DNA of 6,098 nt. It comes from an uncultured Pseudorhodobacter sp. Its GTDB lineage: Bacteria > Pseudomonadota > Alphaproteobacteria > Rhodobacterales > Rhodobacteraceae. The DNA lies in contig CAMFIX010000203.1 in the NCBI GenBank assembly GCA_945952425.1, positions 1 through 6,098 on the forward strand, in the 5' to 3' direction. The notes below the pieces were generated by a model that did not search any database, was not told the DNA's origin, and saw only the letters and a program-made list of their open reading frames with translations. The translations under genes and the position numbers were made by a program. Below, one piece after another: positions 1 through 5,582 of this stretch. The first letter of the stretch is position 1, and each line of letters opens with the position of its first letter.

Positions 1-1064
1 GGATGCATCTGTCGGGCATGAAGGCGCGGCCGAAAATCGTCGCGGTCTGCGACACCAACCCCGCGCTGATGTCCTGGTTCACCGAGGCGCTGGGCCCGGT
101 CTTCTGCACCACCGATTACCGCGATCTGCTGACCCGGCCCGAGGTCGAGGCCATCTATTGCGCCGTCCCCCATGTGCTGCATGCCGAGCTTTACCCCGCG
201 ATCCTGCGGGCGGGAAAGCACCTGTTCGGCGAAAAGCCCTTCGGCATGGACCGGGCGCAGAACCGCACCATCCTGGCGGCCATTGCCGAAAACCCCGGCA
301 GTTTCGTGCGCTGCTCTTCCGAGATGCCCTTCTACCCCGGCGCGCAGAAGGTCATCGACTTCGTGCGGTCGGGCGCGGTCGGCCCGATCCTGGAGGTCGA
401 GGGCTGCTTTCTGCATTCCTCGGACATCAACCCCGACAAGCCCTTGAACTGGAAGCGCATGGCGGCGGTGAACGGCGATTATGGCTGCCTGGGCGATCTG
501 GGGATGCATGTCGCCCATGTGCCCTTGCGGCTGGGCTGGCGGCCCTCGCGGCTGTCGGCGAGCCTGGTGAAGCGGGTCCGCCAGCGCCCCGACGGCAAGG
601 GCGGGATGGCCGCCTGCGACACCTGGGACAATGCGACGATCCACGCCCATGTGCCCCATGCCGACGGTGATTTCCCCATGACGCTGAAGACCTGGCGGAT
701 CGCGCCGGGCGAGGCGAACAGCTGGTCGATCAAGGTTCTGGGCATGACGGGCTCGGCCTTCTTCACCACCAAGCAGCCCCGGCAATGGCAGTTCCTGCGC
801 TATGCGCCCGGCGGGCCGCAGGCCTGGGCGACCGAAGACCTGGGCTATACGCCGCTTTTCCCCGCGATCACCGGGGGGATTTTCGAATTCGGCTTCACCG
901 ATGCGATCCTGCAGATGTGGGCGGCCTATGTGGACGAGCTGGCGGGGGGCGATGCGCGGGGCTTCGGCTGCGCCACGCCGCAAGAGGCGGCCGATCACCA
1001 CGCGATCCTGACCGCGGCGCTGCAGGCGGGCGTATCGGGGACGACGGTCGCGGTGGATTATTGA
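1..1064 (+). CDS. Gfo/Idh/MocA-family NAD(P)-dependent oxidoreductase, 5' end cut by the window
   Basis: This is probably a cytoplasmic dehydrogenase acting on a sugar, polyol (inositol-like) or sugar-derived substrate, using a bound NAD(P). The visible 353 residues start inside the Rossmann domain: a VAVCDTNP strand-loop (residues 13-20 counted from base 3) carries the Asp expected at the end of the second beta strand, while the usual N-terminal GxGxxG strand is absent. The first ATG at base 3 is therefore most likely an internal Met and the gene begins upstream. The family's EKPFG motif with its catalytic Lys is at residues 77-81. The GDLGMH motif at 164-169, with H172 after it, fits the catalytic Asp/His region of the C-terminal alpha/beta domain. 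The stop overlaps the start of the PfkB kinase (ATGA), so the two are one operon. The substrate cannot be read from the sequence. The family call is secure; the specific reaction is not. Confidence 0.9.
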   Translation, partial: MHLSGMKARPKIVAVCDTNPALMSWFTEALGPVFCTTDYRDLLTRPEVEAIYCAVPHVLHAELYPAILRAGKHLFGEKPFGMDRAQNRTILAAIAENPGSFVRCSSEMPFYPGAQKVIDFVRSGAVGPILEVEGCFLHSSDINPDKPLNWKRMAAVNGDYGCLGDLGMHVAHVPLRLGWRPSRLSASLVKRVRQRPDGKGGMAACDTWDNATIHAHVPHADGDFPMTLKTWRIAPGEANSWSIKVLGMTGSAFFTTKQPRQWQFLRYAPGGPQAWATEDLGYTPLFPAITGGIFEFGFTDAILQMWAAYVDELAGGDARGFGCATPQEAADHHAILTAALQAGVSGTTVAVDY

Positions 1065-2029
1065 TGAGCGGGATCGTCTGCGCCGGGAACTGGATTTTGG
1101 ACATCGTCCATGTCATCGACCGCTGGCCGGGAGAGTCCGAACTGGTGACCATCGGGCAAGAGGTCGAGGGCATCGGTGGCGGGGCGGCCAATGTGCTTTT
1201 GGCTTTGCAGGCGATGGGGGTGGGGGTGCCGCTTTACGCCATGGGGCTTTTGGGCCGCGATGCCCATGGCGCGACCTGCCGGGGCATCCTGCAGGCGGCG
1301 GGGGCAGAGCTGGGGTGGCTCGGCCAGTCCGCCTCGGCGCGGACGGCGCATACCCATGTGATGACGGTCGCGGGGCAAAGCCGGACCTTCTTTTACCACC
1401 CCGGCTGCAACGACCAGCTGTCGGAGGCCGATCTGCCGGTGGAAGAGGCGGCGGGGCAGGGGGCGGGGCTGTTTTACCTCGGTTATCTGAACCTGCTGGC
1501 GGGGCTCGATAGGGTCGAGGCGGGGTCGAGCGGTGCGGCACGGGTTCTGGCGCGGGCACGCGGTGCGGGGATGGTGACGGCGGCCGATCTGGTCAGCCGG
1601 GCGCATCCGGGCTTTGCCGAGGTGGTGGCGGCGGCGGCGCCGGGGCTGGATTACCTTTTCGCCAACGAGGTCGAGGCGGGGCTGGCGACCGGGGTGACGA
1701 TTGCGGGGCCGGGGGATGTCGCGGGGCTTTTGGCGGCGGGCCGGGCGCTGCGGGCGCTGGGCGCGGGGGTCGTGGTGCTGCACACGCCCGCGCTTGGCCT
1801 GTGGCTTGGGCAAACCGAGGTGATCCGCCCCGCCCCGCCCGCGGCGCTGGTGGTCAACCCGCTCGGCGCGGGGGATGCCTTTTGCGCGGGCGTGCTCTGG
1901 GCGGTGCACGAGGGCTGGGCGCCGGAGCGTGCCCTGGCCCTGGGCCAGGCGGCCGCGACCGAATGCCTGAAGGGCGAGACCGCGACGGGCGCCATCCCGC
2001 GGCTGAATGTGCTGCTGGCGGGGCTTTGA
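1064..2029 (+). CDS. PfkB/ribokinase-family carbohydrate kinase
   Basis: This is a 321-residue cytoplasmic kinase that would transfer phosphate from ATP to a sugar or sugar acid, a usual length for the family. The N-terminal strand VCAGNWILDIV carries D13, the usual substrate-contacting Asp. The glycine-rich signature IGGGAANVLLAL is at residues 37-48. The C-terminal signature NPLGAGDAFCAGV begins at residue 265, with D271 as the expected catalytic base and GAGD forming the anion hole. The usual DT before GAGD is replaced by NPL, which is a tolerated variation in parts of the family. The start was chosen because this ATG overlaps the stop of the upstream oxidoreductase and lies just before the first beta strand; a longer open frame upstream has no family similarity. 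Only a weak GGTGG lies ahead of it, so translation probably depends on coupling to the oxidoreductase. Its codons are notably richer in GGG/GCG than those of its partner. The substrate is unknown; 2-keto-3-deoxygluconate-like, fructose-like or inositol-derived compounds are possible. Confidence 0.9.
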   Translation: MSGIVCAGNWILDIVHVIDRWPGESELVTIGQEVEGIGGGAANVLLALQAMGVGVPLYAMGLLGRDAHGATCRGILQAAGAELGWLGQSASARTAHTHVMTVAGQSRTFFYHPGCNDQLSEADLPVEEAAGQGAGLFYLGYLNLLAGLDRVEAGSSGAARVLARARGAGMVTAADLVSRAHPGFAEVVAAAAPGLDYLFANEVEAGLATGVTIAGPGDVAGLLAAGRALRALGAGVVVLHTPALGLWLGQTEVIRPAPPAALVVNPLGAGDAFCAGVLWAVHEGWAPERALALGQAAATECLKGETATGAIPRLNVLLAGL

Positions 2030-2043
2030 TCCCGGAGGGCGGC

Positions 2044-2073
2044 GGAAAGGAGCGCTTGCGCGCAAGATTTTCC
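2044..2073 (+). terminator. possible weak terminator after the kinase gene
   Basis: A perfect 12-base palindrome CTTGCGCGCAAG (2055-2066) can form a short GC hairpin directly followed by ATTTT (2067-2071). Flanking GGAAA (2044-2048) and TTTCC (2069-2073) could extend the stem across an unpaired bulge. It lies about 15-45 bases past the kinase stop, where an operon terminator is expected. The inner stem is only four pairs with a four-base loop and the T run is short, so this is a weak candidate. Confidence 0.3.
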
Positions 2074-2117
2074 TCTCGCCTCTGGCGTGCCGCCAACCGG
2101 CTCGGGCGTCTCGCCGC

Positions 2118-2137
2118 GGGGGATATTTGGGCCAATG
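2118..2137 (+). repeat. short intergenic repeat, copy 1
   Basis: The 20 bases GGGGGATATTTGGGCCAATG stand out as an AT-containing core in a GC-rich spacer. They match the copy at 4285-4304 on the other strand at 16 of 20 positions without gaps, and both copies are followed within a few bases by TGAAA. Similar GGGATATTTGG-type strings seem familiar to me from between-gene regions of Rhodobacterales genomes, but that is recollection, not a search. The function is unknown; here it lies between convergent operons, so it cannot be a promoter for either neighbour. Confidence 0.45.
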
Positions 2138-2158
2138 TGAAAGGGGCAGGGGGAGGGG

Positions 2159-2182
2159 CTTGGCCTTGCTGATCCGGCCAAG
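2159..2182. terminator. hairpin between convergent operons, possible bidirectional terminator
   Basis: CTTGGCC (2159-2165) and GGCCAAG (2176-2182) form a perfect 7-bp stem around a 10-base loop. It lies between the plus-strand kinase and the minus-strand oxidase gene, about 70 bases past the latter's stop. No T run follows on either strand, so it could be a factor-dependent stop, an mRNA 3'-end stabiliser, or chance in GC-rich DNA. Confidence 0.3.
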
Positions 2183-2253
2183 GCGCCTGTGGTTTGCCAA
2201 GCGAAGACCGGCCAGGCGCGGCAAGGTTTCCGGCCCAGGCCCCTGGGGGCGGC

Positions 2254-3507
2254 TTAGCCCCGCTCCCGCCAGCGGTCCTGCGCCTGCAGCCCCCAATAGG
2301 TCAGCTGTGCCACGGCGAGGCCCGCAATCCCGCCTGCCCAGGTCAGCCCGAAGGGCGCGAAGTCGCGGATGCGGTCGCTTTGGCCCAGCATCGCCTCGGC
2401 CAGCACCTTGCCGGCCATGGCAGTCGTGTTCAGCCCATGGCCTCCGAAGGCGGTGATGTGCCAGGCCCCCGTCGCCAGCTGGCCGATCTGCGGCATGCGG
2501 TGGGTGGCATAGCCCATGAGCCCCGACCAGGCATGCGAGACGCGCAAGCCCTGCAGCCGGGGATAGACCTCGGCCATGGCGCGGTGGAGGTCGGCGGCCA
2601 CGCCGGCATCCGAGGCGGCCCGCGTCGTGATCCGCCCGCCCCAGATCATCCGGCCGCCCACCACGCGGTAGTAATCCGATGCCCGCCGGTCATCGAGCAC
2701 GGCCATGGGGGTGCGGATGACCTCGGCCAGAAGCTCGGGGGCAGGTTCGGTCACCATCATATAGGTGGCGATGGGCAGGACCGCGCGCCTCAGCCGCGGG
2801 ACGAGGGGGCCGGTATAGCCGCCGGTCGCAAAGACTGCCTGGCGGGCCGTCACGCGGCCCTGCGCCGTCGCCACGACCTGGGTGGCGCCGAGCTCTACAC
2901 CTGTCGCGGGGCTGGATTCGTGGATCGTGACGCCAAGCCGCTCGGCCGCGCGGGCCAGACCGCGCAGATAGTTCAGCGGATGGATGTGAAAGGCGGTCCG
3001 GTCCTCGATCCCGTGCAGGTAACGGCGGGTGGCGAGCCTTTCGCCGATGGCGCGGGCGTTCAGGTAGGTCAGGCCTTCGTGCCCCCCGGCCTCGGCCTCG
3101 AGGTCGGCGCCCTGGTCGAAGCGGCGCAGGTGCAGAAGGCCGGGCGTCGGCGCCGCCTCGGCGATGGCGAATTCCGCGATATGGTCGCGCAGGCGCCGCA
3201 CCCCCTCGCGGCTGAGTGCCGCGAGCCGCGCCGCGCCTGCCGCCCCCGCGCGTGCCCGGATGCCCGCCGCCCCGCAGGCATATTCGGCCGAGACGATGCC
3301 GCCGTTGCGCCCCGAGGCGCCGAAGCCAATGCTTTCGGCCTCCAGAAGGGTGACCTTGACGCCCTCTTTCGCCAGCTCCAGCGCGGTCGTCAGCCCCGCG
3401 AGGCCGCCGCCCACGATCACCGTGTCGGTCTCATGCGCGCCCTGCAGGGCAGGCCGGTCGGCCCGGTCGGCGCGGGTTTCGGCGTAGAACGTCGCGGGAT
3501 AGCTCAT
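2254..3507 (-). CDS. FAD-dependent amine/amino-acid oxidase (DAO family, PuuB/OrdL-like)
   Basis: This 417-residue flavoprotein probably oxidises the C-N bond of an amine or amino acid with release of H2O2, as gamma-glutamylputrescine oxidase (PuuB) does. The N terminus SYPATFYAET followed by a short linker is typical of this PuuB/OrdL group. The dinucleotide-binding motif VIVGGGLAGL begins at residue 30, with E56 ending the second strand as the ribose-binding acid. GASGRNGG at 63-70 is the family's FAD contact region. AFGGHGLNTTAMAG from residue 353 is the conserved C-terminal FAD segment. A hydrophobic stretch near 391-405 is common in this group and is probably not a true membrane anchor. 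The gene overlaps the end of xth by ATGA. No Shine-Dalgarno sequence precedes it, and a perfect 12-base palindrome (3510-3521) occupies that place, so it is probably translated by coupling. The exact substrate cannot be decided; no polyamine-pathway neighbours are visible. Confidence 0.9.
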   Translation of the reverse strand: MSYPATFYAETRADRADRPALQGAHETDTVIVGGGLAGLTTALELAKEGVKVTLLEAESIGFGASGRNGGIVSAEYACGAAGIRARAGAAGAARLAALSREGVRRLRDHIAEFAIAEAAPTPGLLHLRRFDQGADLEAEAGGHEGLTYLNARAIGERLATRRYLHGIEDRTAFHIHPLNYLRGLARAAERLGVTIHESSPATGVELGATQVVATAQGRVTARQAVFATGGYTGPLVPRLRRAVLPIATYMMVTEPAPELLAEVIRTPMAVLDDRRASDYYRVVGGRMIWGGRITTRAASDAGVAADLHRAMAEVYPRLQGLRVSHAWSGLMGYATHRMPQIGQLATGAWHITAFGGHGLNTTAMAGKVLAEAMLGQSDRIRDFAPFGLTWAGGIAGLAVAQLTYWGLQAQDRWRERG

Positions 3508-4283
3508 GCGTCGAGCTCGACCCAGACCGGCACGTGGTCCGAGGGTTTGTCGCGCCCGCGCACCGCCTTGTCGATCCCTGCGCCCGCCAGGAGGTCGGCG
3601 GCCTGCGGCGACAGAAGCAGGTGGTCGATGCGGATGCCGTTGTTCCTCTCCCAGGCGCCGCGCTGGAAATCCCAGTAGGAATAGGTGCCGGGGCCGGGGT
3701 GATGCACCCGGATCGCATCGGTGAGGCCAAGGTTCACCAGCCGCCGGAAGGCCGCGCGGCTTTGGGGCAGGTAGAGCGCATCGGTCAGCCAGTCCTTGGG
3801 GCTCGCCGCATCCTCGGACTGGGGGATGATGTTGTAATCGCCGCAGAGGACCAGGGGTTCTTCCAAGGCCAGAAGGTCGCGGGTCCGCGCCTCCATCCGC
3901 GCCATCCAGGCCAGCTTGTAGTCGTATTTCGGCCCCGGCGCCGGGTTGCCGTTCGGCAGGTAAAGCCCGCAGACCCGCACCGGGCGGGCGCCCATCACGG
4001 TCGCCTCGATCCAGCGGGTCTGTTCGTCGGCGTCGTCCCCGGGCAGGCGGCGGGTGACATCCTCCAAAGGCAGCTTCGACAGGATCGCCACGCCGTTGAA
4101 GCTTTTCATGCCGTGGAGCTCGACCCGGTAGCCCATCCGCTCGAAATCCTCGCGCGGGAAATCGGCATCGACCTTCTTGGTCTCTTGCAGGCAGACCACA
4201 TCGGGTTCGGCCTCGGCCAGCCAGGTTTTCAGCGCCTCGGCCCGCGCGGTGATGCCGTTGATGTTGAAGCTGGCGATTTTCAT
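3504..4283 (-). CDS. xth: exodeoxyribonuclease III (AP endonuclease, ExoIII/XthA family)
   Basis: This 259-residue enzyme cuts DNA at abasic sites and trims blocked 3' ends in base excision repair, and has 3'-5' exonuclease activity on double-stranded DNA. All expected active-site elements of the endonuclease/exonuclease/phosphatase fold are visible: MKIASFNINGI with N7, the metal ligand E34 in LQET, Y108 in GLYLPNG, D149 and N151 in CGDYN, D220 and H221 in RIDH, and the final D249-H250 pair in SDHVPV. Length is close to that of E. coli ExoIII. I chose the ATG giving MKIASFN because family members begin at this strand. An in-frame ATG four codons upstream (4293-4295) would add MGQR and has a G run just ahead of it, so it cannot be excluded. 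The gene is first in a two-gene unit with the DAO oxidase, which begins within its stop codon. Confidence 0.96.
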   Translation of the reverse strand: MKIASFNINGITARAEALKTWLAEAEPDVVCLQETKKVDADFPREDFERMGYRVELHGMKSFNGVAILSKLPLEDVTRRLPGDDADEQTRWIEATVMGARPVRVCGLYLPNGNPAPGPKYDYKLAWMARMEARTRDLLALEEPLVLCGDYNIIPQSEDAASPKDWLTDALYLPQSRAAFRRLVNLGLTDAIRVHHPGPGTYSYWDFQRGAWERNNGIRIDHLLLSPQAADLLAGAGIDKAVRGRDKPSDHVPVWVELDA

Positions 4284-4284
4284 T

Positions 4285-4304
4285 CTTTGCCCCATATTTC
4301 CCCC
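4285..4304 (-). repeat. short intergenic repeat, copy 2, abutting the xth start
   Basis: Read on the minus strand, this is GGGGGAAATATGGGGCAAAG, which agrees with the copy at 2118-2137 at 16 of 20 positions. It ends one base before the xth start codon, so the trailing ATGAAA forms the first two codons of xth, and the alternative upstream ATG lies within it. It fills nearly half of the 44-base gap between xth and the divergent glycosyltransferase gene. It could supply the ribosome binding region of xth (the G runs) or be a dispersed genomic element. Confidence 0.45.
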
Positions 4305-4314
4305 ATCTTGAAGG

Positions 4315-4321
4315 AAAGGAG
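4315..4321 (+). promoter_or_regulatory. ribosome binding site of the glycosyltransferase gene
   Basis: AAAGGAG lies six bases ahead of the ATG at 4328, a near-ideal Shine-Dalgarno sequence that fixes this start. No clear -35/-10 pair is visible in the 44-base gap to xth, so the promoter must be weak, atypical, or inside the 5' end of the opposite gene. Confidence 0.75.
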
Positions 4322-4327
4322 CCTCTG

Positions 4328-5083
4328 ATGCCAGACGTCTCGGTGCTGATCCCGGCCTATCGGGCAGAGGCGACGATCCGCGATTGCGTGCTGTCGGTGC
4401 TGGAAGGGGGCGCCGCGGTCGAGGTGCTGGTCGAAAGCGACGACGGCGGGGATTATCCGCAGGTGGCGGGGCTGCCGGGGGTGACGGTCGCGGCGACGGG
4501 GGCGGTGCGCTCGGGCGTGGGGGCGGCGCGGAACCGGGCGCTGACGCGGGCGCGCGCGCCCTGGGTCGCCTATGTCGATGCCGACGACCGGGTGAGCCCG
4601 GGGTATTTCGCGGCCCTGCTGGCGGCAGGCGGCGCGGCGGTGGCGCGGACCGTGGTGGAGGAAGGCGGCGTGACGCTGGGCGAGATCGCCCCCGCTGTCC
4701 TGAACTTTCCCGCCATGGCGCGCGAGGGCGCCTCGTTCCGCGGCATCGTGCCCCGCGCGGCCTGTCCGACCTTCGTCAACGACCTGAGCCAGGACATCCT
4801 GCACATGGCCGAGGTCGTTTTGCGCTGCGGTGCCCTGCCCGTGACCGCGGCGCGGTATCACCTGCAGCTGGGGGCGGCGACGGTGACGGCGGCCGATGAT
4901 TTCTCGGCCCGGGTCGAGGCCGCCTATCTGCGCCACATCGACCGGCTGCAGGCGGGCTATGCGGGCCATCCCGCCTTGGCCGATGCGGTGGCGATGTTCC
5001 AGGCCAAGCGCGCGCTCAACCGCCGCTTCACCGCCGAGGGCGCGGGGAAAAGCTATTACGCCTGGGTGTTACAGCGAGAATGA
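4328..5083 (+). CDS. family-2 glycosyltransferase (GT-A fold)
   Basis: This 251-residue protein should move a sugar from a nucleotide-sugar to an unknown acceptor, probably at the cytoplasmic side of the membrane. The N-terminal strand VSVLIPAYRAEATIRDC (residues 4-20) is the classic GT2 opening. GAARNRAL starts at 65. VDADD at 83-87 supplies the metal- and sugar-nucleotide-binding DxD. NDLSQDILH at 151-159 occupies the place of the usual E/D-D catalytic-base motif. There is no transmembrane segment and no long C-terminal domain, so it is a compact soluble or peripheral enzyme. It has its own strong ribosome binding site and stands alone between two minus-strand housekeeping genes, with no other polysaccharide genes visible. 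Its last 15 bases overlap the end of erpA tail to tail. Codon use is G-rich, like the kinase. Donor and acceptor are unknown; a role in surface polysaccharide or glycolipid synthesis is only a guess. Confidence 0.85.
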   Translation: MPDVSVLIPAYRAEATIRDCVLSVLEGGAAVEVLVESDDGGDYPQVAGLPGVTVAATGAVRSGVGAARNRALTRARAPWVAYVDADDRVSPGYFAALLAAGGAAVARTVVEEGGVTLGEIAPAVLNFPAMAREGASFRGIVPRAACPTFVNDLSQDILHMAEVVLRCGALPVTAARYHLQLGAATVTAADDFSARVEAAYLRHIDRLQAGYAGHPALADAVAMFQAKRALNRRFTAEGAGKSYYAWVLQRE

Positions 5084-5401
5084 GGTGCCGCAGCCGCAGG
5101 ACGAGACCGCGTTCGGGTTCTCGATCACGAAGCGCGCCCCGATCAGCTCGGCCGAGAAGTCGATGACCGCATTGGACAGGTAGGGCAGCGAGATCGCATC
5201 GACCAAGACCCGCTGGCCGTCCTTCTCGATCACCAGGTCGTCGGGCGCGGGGTCGTCGAGCTTGATGTCGTATTGAAAGCCCGAACAGCCCCCCCCCTCG
5301 ACCGCCACGCGCAGGGATTTCTGCTGGCCGGTGGCCTTGAGGATCTCGGCCAGGCGCTGAAAGGCGCGGTCGGTGACTTTGGGGGGCAGGGTGATGTCCA
5401 T
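5069..5401 (-). CDS. erpA: iron-sulfur cluster insertion protein, A-type carrier (ErpA-like)
   Basis: This 110-residue cytoplasmic protein carries Fe-S clusters to target apoproteins. It has the three ligand cysteines of A-type carriers: C39 in GGGCSGFQY, and C102 and C104 in SCGCG near the C terminus. The ending CGCGTSFSL and the GGGCSGFQY context are closer to E. coli ErpA (CGCGSSFSI) than to IscA or SufA. The size matches the family. The start is supported by AAGGAGG eight bases upstream and a promoter just beyond. The gene stands apart from any visible suf or isc genes. Its codons for EGGGC contain nine consecutive G bases (5289-5297), a possible slippage site right before the first ligand. 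Its 3' end overlaps the convergent glycosyltransferase gene by 15 bases, with no terminator visible between them. Family assignment is firm; ErpA rather than another A-type member is likely. Confidence 0.94.
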   Translation of the reverse strand: MDITLPPKVTDRAFQRLAEILKATGQQKSLRVAVEGGGCSGFQYDIKLDDPAPDDLVIEKDGQRVLVDAISLPYLSNAVIDFSAELIGARFVIENPNAVSSCGCGTSFSL

Positions 5402-5409
5402 GGCGCGGG

Positions 5410-5416
5410 CCTCCTT
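5410..5416 (-). promoter_or_regulatory. ribosome binding site of erpA
   Basis: AAGGAGG on the minus strand, eight bases ahead of the erpA ATG, is a full consensus Shine-Dalgarno sequence and decides the start. Confidence 0.8.
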
Positions 5417-5422
5417 GACGGG

Positions 5423-5451
5423 AATGTAGGCGCAGGACGGCCAGGGTTCAA
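5423..5451 (-). promoter_or_regulatory. predicted housekeeping promoter of erpA
   Basis: On the minus strand, TTGAAC (5446-5451) and TACATT (5423-5428) are separated by exactly 17 bases, a good match to a sigma-70-type -35/-10 pair (four of six bases in each box). Transcription would begin near 5416, so the leader would be only about 15 bases and would start at the Shine-Dalgarno sequence. I saw no evident IscR- or Rir/Irr-type operator, but a degenerate one would be missed by eye. Confidence 0.5.
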
Positions 5452-5481
5452 GCCGGGGCGGGAGGGGCGGAGCCTGCCTGA

Positions 5482-5497
5482 GGCAAAGGCTTTTGCC
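5482..5497. other. inverted repeat between the divergent erpA and exported-protein genes
   Basis: GGCAAA (5482-5487) and TTTGCC (5492-5497) form a perfect 6-bp inverted repeat around GGCT. It lies roughly midway in the 181-base gap, about 80-100 bases from both starts and upstream of the predicted erpA promoter. It could be a protein-binding site or a leftover terminator-like hairpin; no T run follows. The rest of this gap is GC-rich near erpA and becomes clearly more AT-rich from about 5500 towards the exported-protein gene, with only a loose -10-like TATGCT at 5533-5538 and no matching -35 box. Confidence 0.3.
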
Positions 5498-5569
5498 CCG
5501 AAAACAGGCGAATCAGTGCATCACGAGATCGTTATGCTACGTTCTCCGCACGCACTTATCGTAAATGGG

Positions 5570-5574
5570 AAGGA
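5570..5574 (+). promoter_or_regulatory. ribosome binding site of the exported-protein gene
   Basis: AAGGA, preceded by GGG, lies eight bases ahead of the ATG at 5583 and supports that start, which also opens a proper signal peptide. Confidence 0.65.
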
Positions 5575-5582
5575 ATTTGCAC

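Noticed and set aside
785..1063. An N-terminal extension of the kinase frame to an ATG at 785.
   Set aside because: The extra 93 residues lie in an alternate frame of the oxidoreductase, are Arg/Gly-rich, and precede the true first strand of the kinase.
2234..2247. A CCCAG-GCCC-CTGGG hairpin just past the oxidase stop, as a terminator.
   Set aside because: The stem is only five pairs, no T run follows on the minus strand, and such short GC palindromes are expected by chance here.
1058..2296. A 412-codon minus-strand open frame opposite the PfkB kinase.
   Set aside because: It is antisense to a clear kinase and its product is Arg/Pro/His-rich with no recognisable fold.
2194..3678. A 494-codon plus-strand open frame opposite the oxidase and xth genes.
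   Set aside because: It lies antisense to two well-recognised genes, has low-complexity Arg/Gly/Ala/Pro-rich sequence with no domain, and long antisense frames are common in such GC-rich DNA.
4280..4969. A minus-strand frame of 229 codons opposite the glycosyltransferase, ending at the xth start.
   Set aside because: It is antisense to a GT2 gene with clear motifs; the product is an Arg/His/Gly-rich shadow.
5533..5538. TATGCT as the -10 box of the exported-protein gene.
   Set aside because: No acceptable -35 sequence lies 16-18 bases upstream, so a promoter cannot be supported, although the AT-rich setting is suitable.
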